A stretch of DNA of 21,585 bases from CBFGRU01 sp965651255 (GCA_965651255.1 CBFGRU010000019.1:1-21585); one strand, 5' to 3'. Counted from the first letter of the stretch, positions 1 to 8,921 are shown. Notes: generated from the sequence alone by a model not told the origin. Made by a program: numbers and translations.

Positions 1-20
1 CACACCTGGTTAGCTGGCGG

Positions 21-1166
21 TCAGTCCTTTGCGGTCTCTGGGGCCGCACCATCTTCGGCGACGGCTTCGGTCTCGCCCATCGTTGAGCCGGAGGCATTCA
101 CACCGCGCTTGGCCAGCACGCCCTTCCGAATCTCATCAAAGAGATCGGGATTATCCTTGAGGAACTGTTTGGCATTCTCCCGCCCCTGTCCGAGACGGAC
201 ATCGCCATAACTGAACCAGGCACCGGACTTCTGCACGATGTCATCGGCCACCGCGAGATCGACCAGGTCGCCCGATGCGCTGATGCCTTCATCGAACATG
301 ATGTCAAATTCCGCATCGCGGAAAGGCGGTGCGATCTTGTTCTTGACGATTCGCGCCCGCACGCGGTTGCCGACGGCCTTATCGCCTTCCTTCAGCGATC
401 CGGTCCGACGAATATCGATGCGAACCGACGAGTAGAACTTCAGCGCCCGGCCGCCAGGCGTCGTTTCGGGCGAGCCGAACATCACACCGATCTTCTCGCG
501 AATCTGGTTGATGAAGATGACGGTGCAGCGACTCTTGGCGATCGTGCCCGTGAGTTTGCGCAAGGCCTGGCTCATGAGCCGGGCCTGCAGACCCACGTGC
601 GTATCCCCCATCTCCCCTTCAATCTCCGCCCGCGGAATGAGTGCCGCAACCGAGTCCACCACGATCACATCCACCGCATTCGATCGGACCAGCAGCTCGC
701 AGATCTCGAGTGCCTGTTCACCAGTATCCGGTTGGGAGACGAGGAGTTCATCAAGATTCACACCGATGCGCTTCGCCCAGGAGGGGTCGAGTGCGTGCTC
801 GGCGTCAATGAACGCTGCGACGCCACCGGAATGCTGCGCCTGCGCCACGACCGTCAGCGCGAGGGTGGTCTTGCCGCTGGATTCCGGGCCGAAGATTTCC
901 ACCACGCGACCGCGCGGAATGCCGCGCCCGCCCAACGCGATATCCAGCGAGATCGACCCCGTCGAAATGCCGGGAATCTTCGCCGCGGCATCGGCATCGA
1001 GGCGCATGATCGAGCCCTTGCCGAACATCTTGTCAATCTGACCGAGCGCCCGAGAGAGCGCCTGCTCGCGCCCGGAATCGGACTCTCGCTCCTTGGCTGC
1101 CGTCTTTGTTGTCGCCATGCCGTTCGTATCCTTCGTGCTGGCTTTGCCGTTTCTGGTTGCCACCAT
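21..1166 (-). CDS. recA: RecA recombinase
   Basis: RecA, the ATP-dependent DNA strand-exchange protein of homologous recombination and co-protease for LexA in the SOS response. Visible motifs from the chosen start: Walker A GPESSGKTT at about residues 93-101, the ATPase Glu in FIDAEHALD, Walker B VDVIVVDSVAALIP, and the DNA-binding loop 2 stretch with FINQIREKIGVMFGSPETTPGG. The C-terminus is acidic and ends ETAKD. The length (381 aa) is slightly above the usual 350. The excess is a basic N-terminal extension of about 27 residues before the EQALSRALGQID helix. ATG at 1166 was chosen because AGGAAAGGGG lies about 9 nt upstream. A TTG at 1190 would place that purine run inside the gene, and an ATG at 1118 with AAGGA upstream is an alternative. 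It stands alone, with a candidate promoter directly upstream. The identification is certain; only the start is open. Confidence 0.97.
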   Translation of the reverse strand: MVATRNGKASTKDTNGMATTKTAAKERESDSGREQALSRALGQIDKMFGKGSIMRLDADAAAKIPGISTGSISLDIALGGRGIPRGRVVEIFGPESSGKTTLALTVVAQAQHSGGVAAFIDAEHALDPSWAKRIGVNLDELLVSQPDTGEQALEICELLVRSNAVDVIVVDSVAALIPRAEIEGEMGDTHVGLQARLMSQALRKLTGTIAKSRCTVIFINQIREKIGVMFGSPETTPGGRALKFYSSVRIDIRRTGSLKEGDKAVGNRVRARIVKNKIAPPFRDAEFDIMFDEGISASGDLVDLAVADDIVQKSGAWFSYGDVRLGQGRENAKQFLKDNPDLFDEIRKGVLAKRGVNASGSTMGETEAVAEDGAAPETAKD

Positions 1167-1190
1167 ATCTTGGGCCCCTTTCCTGGTCAA

Positions 1191-1247
1191 TGTTCGGTTT
1201 CTGAGAGGATACCGAATCCTTCGGCCAGATCAAGGGCTGTTCGGTTG
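1191..1247 (-). promoter_or_regulatory. candidate recA promoter with flanking repeat boxes
   Basis: On the minus strand there is a sigma70-like pair, TTGATC (1228-1233) and TATCCT (1206-1211), separated by 16 bp and about 40 bp ahead of the recA ATG. The 9-mer AACCGAACA occurs on both sides of it, at 1239-1247 and 1191-1199, 48 bp apart. Flanking boxes like these could be operator half-sites. I see no perfect LexA palindrome, so regulation by LexA is only inference. Confidence 0.4.
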
Positions 1248-1327
1248 ATTTTCACCCGATTTTTTCACAAACACACCAATTCATCAACTGCGGAGGCCTG
1301 CAGGGGGCGAGTCGGGCCACCGGCCGA

Positions 1328-1990
1328 TCACCCATCTTCGGCCTCATCCTGCCCGGCATCTGCCGGCGTTTCTTCGAGTGCGCCACTGGAATCACCGGCT
1401 GGTTCCACGGGATTGAGCAGACTCGGCAGCGTCACCTCGGTGGATGACCGCACGCGCAGGATACGGCCGGTGCCATCAGCATCCACTTCCACGATGATCA
1501 GCCAGTTGTACACATCCTCAGGAATCGGGGTGATTGTCAGACGACCGCCGGTCAACGCTGCCACCACCGGCGCGATGGTGTTGGAGTGACTCACCACGAC
1601 CACTCGTCCGCCGGCGTGTTGCGTGCGCAGTTCTTCGGCGAGGTTGGCCGCCCAGTCTTCGATCGGCGGCGCGATCGGAAACTCCCGCGCGGGCAAGTTC
1701 AAATGATTCGCCAGCGGCGCGGCGGTCTGCTTCGTCCGCGCGAACTGCGAGGTGTAGATCGCGGTCACGCCGAACTCGCCCAGCGCTTCGACGAGCGCCT
1801 GCGCCCGGGCGTGGCCGGCCATCGTCAATTGCGGGTCACCGAACGCATCCGTCTTTTCCGCATGGCGCACCAGCACCACCGTCACCGCACCCGCAGCGCG
1901 CTGCGAGTTGGCACACCCGTTCAACAAAGTCGCCACCACCGGCAACACCAACCAGGTGAGCAGAATTCCGAGTCGATTCGCGCTGACCAT
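1328..1990 (-). CDS. exported histidine phosphatase family protein (SixA/PGAM-like), probable lipoprotein
   Basis: A 220-aa member of the histidine phosphatase superfamily. The phospho-acceptor motif is LVRHAEKT (residues 41-48, His43). The matching second histidine is in VVVSHSNT, and the PLTMAG-type segment (DPQLTMAGHARAQAL) and YTSQFARTKQTA give the usual RHG-fold order. The N-terminus is a signal sequence with a hydrophobic run and LLNGC (Cys26), which resembles a lipobox although Asn at -2 is uncommon. The enzyme is therefore probably anchored outside the cytoplasm. The substrate cannot be told from sequence; cytoplasmic SixA acts on phosphohistidine proteins, which would not fit an exported form. 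The C-terminus is an acidic Pro/Glu/Asp tail after residue 195. A strong GGAGGGAGG lies just before ATG 1990. The gene sits between recA and the nucleotide-sugar enzyme on the same strand, with gaps above 100 bp, so it is probably its own unit. Confidence 0.85.
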   Translation of the reverse strand: MVSANRLGILLTWLVLPVVATLLNGCANSQRAAGAVTVVLVRHAEKTDAFGDPQLTMAGHARAQALVEALGEFGVTAIYTSQFARTKQTAAPLANHLNLPAREFPIAPPIEDWAANLAEELRTQHAGGRVVVVSHSNTIAPVVAALTGGRLTITPIPEDVYNWLIIVEVDADGTGRILRVRSSTEVTLPSLLNPVEPAGDSSGALEETPADAGQDEAEDG

Positions 1991-2108
1991 TCGCGCCTCC
2001 CTCCAGCATGAGATTTCACATCCGCGTGATTCACGGCAGTGTACCGAAAATCACCTCCTGCGAATCTCTACTCTTCGTACCGCAATCTCACCTTCCATAC
2101 CGCTGCCA

Positions 2109-3080
2109 TCAGTAGTTCGGCGTCGGGGCGCGGAAGGTCGCCATATCCACCGACTTGAACCAGTCGATCGTCCGCTTCAAACCTTCCTTGAGCGCGACGG
2201 TCGGTTCCCAATTCAGCCGCGTCCGGGCCAGCGAAATGTCCGGCCGGCGTTGCAGCGGATCATCTTCCGGTAGCGGCCGGGCCTTGACAATCTGCGACTT
2301 CGAGCCCGACAACTCGACCACCAACTCCGCCAGCTCGCGAATCGTAAACTCCGCCGGGTTGCCGAGGTTCACGGGCCCGGTCAGATCATCCGGCGCTGCC
2401 ATGAACTTGAGGAAACCATCAATCAAATCATCCACGTAACAGAATGAACGGGTCTGTGATCCATCGCCGTAGATCGTGATCTCTTCACCCGCCAGCGCCT
2501 GTCGGATGAAGTTGCTCACAACGCGGCCGTCATAGGGGTGCATGCGGGGTCCGTACGTATTGAAGATACGCACGACGCGAATGTTCACTCCGTTCGCCCG
2601 GTGATAATCAAAGAACAGTGTTTCCGCGCAGCGCTTGCCCTCATCGTAACACGCGCGAGGCCCGATCGGATTCACGTTTCCGCGGTAGCTCTCCGGCTGG
2701 GGATGCACTGTCGGATCGCCGTACACTTCGCTGGTCGAGGCGTGGAAGATCTTCGCCCGCACGCGCTTGGCCATCCCCAGCAGGTTGATCGCACCCAGCA
2801 CGCTGGTCTTGATCGTCTTGATCGGGTTGTACTGGTAGTGCCCCGGTGCGGCTGGGCAGGCCAGGTTGTAAATCTCATCAACTTCGAGCCAGAGCGGGTG
2901 CGTCACATCATGCCGAATGAACTCGAAGTTCGGCCGCCCCAACAGATGCACGATGTTGGACTTCTGGCTGGTGAACAGGTTGTCCAGGCAGATGACATCG
3001 TGTCCCTGGGCCACCAGCCGGTCGCAGAGATGGGAGCCGAGGAAACCGGCCCCGCCGGTAACGAGAATGCGCTTGATCAT
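2109..3080 (-). CDS. UDP-glucuronate decarboxylase (UDP-xylose synthase), SDR family
   Basis: An extended short-chain dehydrogenase of 323 aa. It has the NAD-binding GGAGFLGSHL (residues 9-18), the catalytic STSEVYGDP segment (Thr116, Glu118) and YDEGK (Tyr145, Lys149). The block with ACPAAPGHYQYNP followed by IKTIKTSV is diagnostic of UDP-glucuronate decarboxylases, which oxidise UDP-glucuronate at C4, decarboxylate it and re-reduce it to UDP-xylose. RSFCYVDDLIDG near residue 210 is also typical. The length equals the cytosolic soluble forms, with no membrane anchor. The product would feed cell-surface glycans; a glycosyltransferase lies 1.4 kb away on the other strand. No strong ribosome binding site precedes ATG 3080. 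A dTDP-glucose 4,6-dehydratase is a less likely alternative because the decarboxylase signature is nearly exact. Confidence 0.9.
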   Translation of the reverse strand: MIKRILVTGGAGFLGSHLCDRLVAQGHDVICLDNLFTSQKSNIVHLLGRPNFEFIRHDVTHPLWLEVDEIYNLACPAAPGHYQYNPIKTIKTSVLGAINLLGMAKRVRAKIFHASTSEVYGDPTVHPQPESYRGNVNPIGPRACYDEGKRCAETLFFDYHRANGVNIRVVRIFNTYGPRMHPYDGRVVSNFIRQALAGEEITIYGDGSQTRSFCYVDDLIDGFLKFMAAPDDLTGPVNLGNPAEFTIRELAELVVELSGSKSQIVKARPLPEDDPLQRRPDISLARTRLNWEPTVALKEGLKRTIDWFKSVDMATFRAPTPNY

Positions 3081-3183
3081 GAGACTGCCAGCATAGGGAA
3101 TCTTCGTCCCATCAGCGCGATTACCGCGTGAGAATCATGAACCATTGTTACGCCCGCTGGACCCACCCACCGATCACGCAACG

Positions 3184-4359
3184 ATGACCAGCATGCACCC
3201 ACCCCCTTCGCCATCGAAACGCCCGGATGCTGCCCGCCGCCTCGTCGTCGGCATCATGACCGGCACCAGTCTCGATGGAATCGATGCCGCGCTCATCCGC
3301 ATCGACGGCACCGGCCTTGCCCTCCGTGCCACGCTGCTGGCCCATGCATCTCGCGCGTTCGGTCATGTCGCAGCCGACCTTCGACAACTCGCCCAACAGC
3401 AGCCCATGAGTGCTGGCACCATCGCCCGCATTGCGCTCGAATTCGCCCATGAACAGCTCCACGCCATCGAGCAATTGCTCGATCAACACGCAGAACCCGG
3501 CATCACGCCCGACCTCATCGCGCTGCACGGCCAGACCGTCTTCCATCAGCCGCCCCTCTCGTGGCAACTCATGAATCCCTGGCCGATTGCCCAGCGCTTC
3601 ACCTGCCCCATCATCACCGATCTGCGCGGATCGGATCTCGCGGCAGGTGGACAAGGCGCGCCCATCACCCCCCTTGCCGACTGGATTCTCTTTCGTGACG
3701 CTGCCGAACGTCGCGCCGTGATCAACCTCGGCGGCTTCATCAACATCACCATCCTCCCGCCCGATGATGGTCGGCACACTCCTGACGACCTTTTCGGCTT
3801 TGACCTTTGTGCATGCAACCAGGTGCTGGATGCCATCGCCCGCCGCACACTGGGTTGCGCGTTTGATGAAGATGGCCGGGCTGCCTCACGCGGCACCATC
3901 GACCTCGAAGCTGCGAGCGCCCTTGCGACCCTCCTCAGCGCCCAGCGGTCCGCCCATCGCTCGCTTGGCACCGGCGACGAAGCCGATGTGTGGATCGGTC
4001 GCTACCACGAGCGTCTTCCCGGTGAAGACCTCGCCGCCAGCGCCATCGCCGCCATCGCGCGGTCCATCACGTCCGCCCTCGCCGAGCACAACGTACAACG
4101 GGTCATTCTTGCCGGGGGCGGGGCATTGAACTGCACCCTTCGCCGCGCGATTGAAAGCGAACAATCGGCCGCTTCTCACACTTCCATTCCCGTCATGCTC
4201 AGTGATGGGTGCGGTATTCCCTTCGCCGCGCGCGAAGCGGCCGCCATGGCCATCCTCGGTGCGCTTGCCGCCGATGGCGTTCCCATCACCCTGCCCCAGA
4301 TCACGGGCAGAACGATCGGGAATCACCGTGCCGGCCAGTGGTGCGTGCCGGTCTCATGA
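3184..4359 (+). CDS. anmK: anhydro-N-acetylmuramic acid kinase
   Basis: AnmK phosphorylates and ring-opens 1,6-anhydro-MurNAc released during peptidoglycan turnover, giving MurNAc-6-phosphate for recycling. The family signatures are in order: GIMTGTSLDGIDAAL (residues 23-37), IALHGQTVFHQP, the block ITDLRGSDLAAGGQGAPITP, and the nucleotide-binding VILAGGGALNCTL near the C-terminus. The length of 391 aa is close to the usual 370-390. The substrate-site segment usually written FDTGPGN reads FDLCACNQVLD here, a clear variant. ATG 3184 was chosen over an in-frame TTG at 3145 because the residues before 3184 look non-conserved; ATG 3193 is also possible. No good ribosome binding site is visible. 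No murQ or other recycling gene is adjacent. It is divergent from the decarboxylase gene, with about 100 bp between them. Confidence 0.92.
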   Translation: MTSMHPPPSPSKRPDAARRLVVGIMTGTSLDGIDAALIRIDGTGLALRATLLAHASRAFGHVAADLRQLAQQQPMSAGTIARIALEFAHEQLHAIEQLLDQHAEPGITPDLIALHGQTVFHQPPLSWQLMNPWPIAQRFTCPIITDLRGSDLAAGGQGAPITPLADWILFRDAAERRAVINLGGFINITILPPDDGRHTPDDLFGFDLCACNQVLDAIARRTLGCAFDEDGRAASRGTIDLEAASALATLLSAQRSAHRSLGTGDEADVWIGRYHERLPGEDLAASAIAAIARSITSALAEHNVQRVILAGGGALNCTLRRAIESEQSAASHTSIPVMLSDGCGIPFAAREAAAMAILGALAADGVPITLPQITGRTIGNHRAGQWCVPVS

Positions 4360-4477
4360 TGCTCTCAACAGTCCGATGCAGCACGCGCCCGCATCTGCCG
4401 GAGTGGGGTTCGGGAGTATGCGGGGCTACCGCAACCTCGCGCCCTCACGGTGAACTTGCTGAGCTGTTCGGGCGAAA

Positions 4478-5719
4478 ATGCCGAAGAACTACCCGGCCAC
4501 CGGCGCGGTGATCCGGGGCCGGGACACCTCAACCATGATTCGTGCCGACCGCGGGCAGCTTGAACAGCTCCAGCCATCCGACCATCCTGAGAAGCAACCG
4601 TTCAACGGCCGGGTGCGTGCGCTTTTCCTCAGCCAGACCTCAGCGGGATTTCGCACCTACGCGCGGCAACTGCGCGAATACGCAGCCGCCCGTGATGATG
4701 TCGAGGCAGTGTTCATCGACCTGCCCACCCCGCGCTGGATGGCGGTCCTGGGGAAGTCCATTCCACGGCTGCGCGATCGCGGGTGGGACCTGCACAGTTA
4801 TCGTCACCTCGTGCTCTGGCGCCGGGCACTGCTGTCGGCAATCCGGCGCGGCGTTCTGGACCTGAACCACTTCGATGCGGTGCACGTGATGACCCAGGGT
4901 GCAGCTCTCTTCCTCAATGACATTCGCCCCCGCTGCTCTGCAACGCTGCTGGTGAATATTGACGGAACGGCGCAACAGGATGTGGACCACTTCGGCTTCT
5001 CGGCCTTGGCACGGAAACCATTCATCCGCGCCGAGCGCATCATCTTCCGCGCTGTCGACCGGGTGGTCAGCCGCAATCACTTTGCGCCGCAGTCGCTCGA
5101 ACGCGATTACCACCTGCCGCCGGAGAAGATCCTGATCGCGCGCAGCTCGATGAAACTACCTCCCCGCTCGCGCTGGGATCAGCCGGAGAATCGCAAAGGC
5201 CCGGTCCAGTTGATCTATGTCGGCAACGATGCGCAGCGCAAGGGCCTGCCAGAACTGCTGCGCGCGCACCAGCAGCAATTCGCCGACCGCGCGGAACTGC
5301 ACGTGGTGACAAATGAAAACCTCAGACTGGCGGGCCTTTCGCGCGTTGTTGTGCACCGCGGAGTTGACCGGGCGCAACTGTTGAACGAACTGCTTCCGAT
5401 GATGGACCTCTTCGTCCTGTGGACGCGGCGGGATCATCAGCCATGGGCGATCCTTGAAGCAGCCAGCGTGGGGCTCCCGGTGGTCTCGACGAGGGTGGCC
5501 GCCGTTCCCGACATGGTGATTCATGGAAAGACCGGATACCTCGCTTCGCCCGGGGATTGGGCGCAGTGCTTCGAGTACACCAAACGGTTGATTGATGATG
5601 CATCGCTCCGCCAGCGCTTCGGCGTCGCAGCGCGCGAACACGTTCGAGCGGTGTTCGATCCGGAGAAGGAGTTTCATCGCCTGTTCGATCAACTGCGCGC
5701 CGTGGAGGCGAACCATTGA
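4478..5719 (+). CDS. glycosyltransferase family 4-like protein
   Basis: A 413-aa GT-B fold glycosyltransferase. The C-terminal donor-binding half shows the group 1 pattern: LIYVGNDAQRKGLPELL for the strand and loop entering the second Rossmann domain, then DLFVLWTRRDHQPWAILEAA and SVGLPVVSTRVAAVPDMV followed by GKTGYL. The Glu in AILEA marks the EX7E-like nucleotide-sugar site. The N-terminal half (RVRALFLSQTSAGFRTYARQ onward) is divergent. There is no signal peptide or membrane helix. The acceptor and sugar are unknown. It starts 118 bp after anmK on the same strand. The start is uncertain because neither ATG 4478 nor ATG 4535 has a clear ribosome binding site, and residues 1-40 look unconserved. 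Its 3' end overlaps the convergent antiporter gene by 31 bp. Confidence 0.82.
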   Translation: MPKNYPATGAVIRGRDTSTMIRADRGQLEQLQPSDHPEKQPFNGRVRALFLSQTSAGFRTYARQLREYAAARDDVEAVFIDLPTPRWMAVLGKSIPRLRDRGWDLHSYRHLVLWRRALLSAIRRGVLDLNHFDAVHVMTQGAALFLNDIRPRCSATLLVNIDGTAQQDVDHFGFSALARKPFIRAERIIFRAVDRVVSRNHFAPQSLERDYHLPPEKILIARSSMKLPPRSRWDQPENRKGPVQLIYVGNDAQRKGLPELLRAHQQQFADRAELHVVTNENLRLAGLSRVVVHRGVDRAQLLNELLPMMDLFVLWTRRDHQPWAILEAASVGLPVVSTRVAAVPDMVIHGKTGYLASPGDWAQCFEYTKRLIDDASLRQRFGVAAREHVRAVFDPEKEFHRLFDQLRAVEANH

Positions 5720-7263
5720 ACGAAGTTCTCAGCCGCCGCGTGTGATTCGAGCACGGCCCGGCCGCCCGCGCGCTCGATGCGCCGGGCCTCTGTTTCCTCG
5801 AAGATGCGCACGAAGACCGGCACGCCCGAATCCTTCAACTCCGCGAGCAGACGCAGATTGTCCTCGATGCGGCGAACGGTGGAAACGATCGCACGGGCGT
5901 TGCGGGCATTGAGCGCGCGCAGGAGTTCTGCATCGCCGCCATCGCCGCGCCACACTTCGACGCCACGGGCGCTGAGTCGTTTCACGACGCCGGGATCTTC
6001 ATCAACCACGATGACTCGGTGCCCTTCCAGGAGCAAGAGATCGAGCAGCACGCGACTGTTCGATCCGCAGCCGAGCAGCAGGAAATGATCGATGGGCGGA
6101 TCATCCTTGATCGATGCACCTCGATAGGAGGGATGGAAGCGCACCAGGCGCCGACTCATCTGATCGTTCGCGATGAACGAGGCGATCATCATCGAGACCA
6201 CCGTAACCAGCGCGACGACCGAGAGGACTTCATCGCTGACATGGCCGGACGCCCGGCCAAGCAGCATGATGACGATCGAGAACTCGCTGCACTGGGCGAG
6301 CAGCAGGCCGCTCGTGATGATCGATCGCATGGAGAGCCCGATTCGACCGGCGAGCAACACCACCAGCGGCGGTGTGACGAAGACGACAACCGCCGTCAAC
6401 GCGGCGGTCAGGGCGAGATCACGCGCGCCCAGAGGTGTGAGCGTGGCCCCGAGTGAAACGAAGAACACCGCGAGAAAGAAGTTCGAGAGCGATGCGACCG
6501 GCCCCCGAATGACGCCGTTCACCGGAAAGACCGAGAGCGAAACGCCGGCAAAGAATGCGCCAACCGGAAGCGGCAGCCCGGCTGCGTGCGCCAGGCCGAC
6601 GAAGAGAAACAGGATGGCGATCGCAGTAAGCAGCATCGTCTCCTGATCAAGACGAAGGCGAAGGATCAGCCACGGCGCGATCCACCGCGCCATGAGATAG
6701 GTGCAGCCGACCATGAGACCGATGGAGACGATGCTGGTGAGCAGTCCTTTGAATCCTCCATGATCAAGCCCGCTCAGGACGCCGATGCACAGAATGACGA
6801 GAATGTCCTGAAGAAGAAGCACCCCCAGAACGAGACGCCCGAATGGTTCAAAGAGTTGCTGCTGCTGCTGAAGCACACGCACCACGATGATGGTGGAACT
6901 GGCGGAGATGGCGAGGGCGATGTACAGCAACTCCATCGAACGAAAGCCAAGGCCGAACCCAAGCAGCAGTCCCAGCGATGTCATTGCGGCAAACTGGGCG
7001 AGTCCGACCCGAAGCGCTGGCCAGCGCTGCGTACCGACGCGCGCTGGGTTGAGTTCCATCCCGGAAGCGAACACCATGAATGCCAGCCCGAGTTGCAGCA
7101 GCGCATCAACTTCGCCCGAAGAGAACGGAAGTTGGGTTGTGCGGCTGATGATGCCCAGCGCGATTCCCGCGAGGACCAGAAGCGGAAGCGCCGGAATACG
7201 TACGGCGCGTGAAAGTCCGTATGCGATCGACGCGGCGAGCAGAATGATCATGGTCGCCGTCAC
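5689..7263 (-). CDS. CPA2 family cation:proton antiporter with TrkA-N domain (second of a pair)
   Basis: A 524-aa membrane transporter. About 12 hydrophobic helices fill residues 1-385. The ion-site helix carries LLLQDILVI, the Gln-Asp pair typical of KefB/KefC-like K+/H+ antiporters. Residues from about 390 form a cytosolic Rossmann (TrkA-N/RCK) domain, HFLLLGCGSNSRVLLDLLLL with the acidic VDEDPG, a likely nucleotide-controlled gate. A run of five glutamines (LQQQQQLF) connects two helices. The GTG start at 7263 overlaps the stop of the upstream paralogue in GTGA, so translation is coupled; ATG 7251 is an alternative start. The tail overlaps the convergent glycosyltransferase gene by 31 bp. 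The transported ion is inferred from family motifs only. Confidence 0.88.
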   Translation of the reverse strand: MTATMIILLAASIAYGLSRAVRIPALPLLVLAGIALGIISRTTQLPFSSGEVDALLQLGLAFMVFASGMELNPARVGTQRWPALRVGLAQFAAMTSLGLLLGFGLGFRSMELLYIALAISASSTIIVVRVLQQQQQLFEPFGRLVLGVLLLQDILVILCIGVLSGLDHGGFKGLLTSIVSIGLMVGCTYLMARWIAPWLILRLRLDQETMLLTAIAILFLFVGLAHAAGLPLPVGAFFAGVSLSVFPVNGVIRGPVASLSNFFLAVFFVSLGATLTPLGARDLALTAALTAVVVFVTPPLVVLLAGRIGLSMRSIITSGLLLAQCSEFSIVIMLLGRASGHVSDEVLSVVALVTVVSMMIASFIANDQMSRRLVRFHPSYRGASIKDDPPIDHFLLLGCGSNSRVLLDLLLLEGHRVIVVDEDPGVVKRLSARGVEVWRGDGGDAELLRALNARNARAIVSTVRRIEDNLRLLAELKDSGVPVFVRIFEETEARRIERAGGRAVLESHAAAENFVQWFASTARS

Positions 7264-8921
7264 GTCGCAACGACTCCCTGTTCCTCGAGCGCGGTGATCA
7301 ACTGCATGCTGCCTTCCGCTTTCGAGTCGATCAGGTAGGCGACGTTCAGGCGGCGGAGATCATCAAAGACCGAACGGTCGAACGCATGGACCGCGATCGG
7401 CACGCCGTACTCTGCGCAGCGATGCGCGAGCAGGTTGTTGGCATCTTCAATCTGGAGCGCGGAGATGGCGAACTTGGCGCGCGAAAGCCCCGCCTCTTCA
7501 ACCACTTCGAGGTAATCGATGTTGCCGATAAGCGTGCGGCACGGCAGCCGCCGAAGTTTGCGAGGATCGGTATCGATCGCGAGGACCTCCTGACCCGCTT
7601 CGTGCAGCCGTTGCGCGATGTGGCGCCCCATCGCATTCATCCCAACGACGACAATGTGGCCGTGCACTTCGGCAATGCGTTCCTCTTCCACAACGTCGCT
7701 GGCACGAAACATGCGCAGCAGGCCCCAGCGCTTTGCCTGCGCATACAGCCAGTCGGAATACAGAATCATGTAAGCCGAGGCCGCAATGGTCACGAGACCG
7801 ACAATCGTGGTCACCGTGACCACCGACTGCCCGATCAATCCGTTGACGAGGCCGACGCCGACAAAGATGAACGAGAACTCGCTGATCTGCGCGACGGTGA
7901 CACTGGTGAAGAAACTGGTGCGTTCGCCGTAGCCGCAACGGGCAATGATCCACATGAAGATGAACGGATTCCCCAGCAGCACGAAGATGGCCAGCACGGC
8001 GCTCGGGAACCAGTTTGCCGCGGCATCGCCGAATTCCATATTCGCGCCGAGCGAAATGAAGAAAATTGCGATAAAGAAATTCATCAATGGGTGCAGCCGA
8101 CGACGCACATCGTGACTGACCGGCAACTGCGCCAGACTGATTCCCGCGAGGAATGCACCGATTTCGGGTGAAAGATGGAGCTGGTGCGCAATGGTCACGA
8201 AGAGCAGGCACCAGAACAGACTCCAGATGAGACTCGCCTCTGCCGATGGTGCCACCCAGTTCATCGGCCGCGGCAGAATGAATCGCGCCGCCACGAGGGC
8301 AATGGTCAACAGGACCGCGGTTCCCAGGAATGCGCGGCCGAGGTTCCACGCAATCGCGCCCACCGATGCATCATCCGTCTGGACGAGCCCGGCGAGCAGC
8401 GTCAGCACAATGATGACCACCAGATCCTGCACGAGAAAAATGCCCACCGCAATGCGCCCGTACAGGGTGTTCAAGTCCTTCTTCTGATCGAGCAGCTTCA
8501 CGACGACGACCGTACTGCTGAACGTCAATGCGGTCGCGAGGAAGATGGATTCCATCGCACCGAAACCGAGCAGCAGCGACAGGAAGAAACCGAAGAAGGC
8601 AGTGAACACCACCTGGCCGATGCCGGCGATCACGGCGACCTTTCCGATTTCCCGAATCTTGTCGAGACTGAGTTCAAGGCCCACCAGGAAAAGGAGGAGC
8701 ACGATACCGAACTCGGTGACAAGCGAGAATGAGCTCGAAATGGCTGCATCACTCGCCGCGGATTCACCCGATTCGAGCGTGCCCAGGAGCGGCCCGAGCA
8801 ACAGGCCCGCCATGATGTACAGAACGATCGTCGGAATGTTCAATCGGCGCAGCAGCAGAACGATCGCCGCCGCGGCGACGATCATGATGCCGATCGATCT
8901 GACAAAGGCGATATCTGCCAC
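7260..8921 (-). CDS. CPA2 family cation:proton antiporter with TrkA-N domain (first of a pair)
   Basis: A 553-aa KefB/KefC-like antiporter, first gene of a two-gene unit. The hydrophobic half holds IPTIVLYIMAGLLLGPLLG, LLLFLVGLELS and FLVQDLVVII with the Gln-Asp pair, then helices up to about residue 395. The soluble C-terminal domain begins near residue 415 with HIVVVGMNAMGRHIAQRL and AIDTDPRKL, a nucleotide-binding TrkA-N fold. Such proteins exchange K+ or Na+ for H+ and open in response to bound nucleotide or thiol adducts. The paralogue follows with a GTGA overlap. The start is GTG 8921 with AGGA about 9 nt upstream. I see no KefF/KefG-like ancillary gene nearby, so glutathione gating is not supported. 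Confidence 0.9.
   Translation of the reverse strand: MADIAFVRSIGIMIVAAAAIVLLLRRLNIPTIVLYIMAGLLLGPLLGTLESGESAASDAAISSSFSLVTEFGIVLLLFLVGLELSLDKIREIGKVAVIAGIGQVVFTAFFGFFLSLLLGFGAMESIFLATALTFSSTVVVVKLLDQKKDLNTLYGRIAVGIFLVQDLVVIIVLTLLAGLVQTDDASVGAIAWNLGRAFLGTAVLLTIALVAARFILPRPMNWVAPSAEASLIWSLFWCLLFVTIAHQLHLSPEIGAFLAGISLAQLPVSHDVRRRLHPLMNFFIAIFFISLGANMEFGDAAANWFPSAVLAIFVLLGNPFIFMWIIARCGYGERTSFFTSVTVAQISEFSFIFVGVGLVNGLIGQSVVTVTTIVGLVTIAASAYMILYSDWLYAQAKRWGLLRMFRASDVVEEERIAEVHGHIVVVGMNAMGRHIAQRLHEAGQEVLAIDTDPRKLRRLPCRTLIGNIDYLEVVEEAGLSRAKFAISALQIEDANNLLAHRCAEYGVPIAVHAFDRSVFDDLRRLNVAYLIDSKAEGSMQLITALEEQGVVAT

Noticed and set aside
597..1589. 330-codon plus-strand open frame
   Set aside because: It lies antisense to recA and the phosphatase gene; the translation is Arg/His-rich and matches no family, a shadow of high-GC third positions.
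6850..6880. CTG trinucleotide repeat
   Set aside because: It is the coding sequence of a five-glutamine run within the second antiporter, too short to be a notable repeat.
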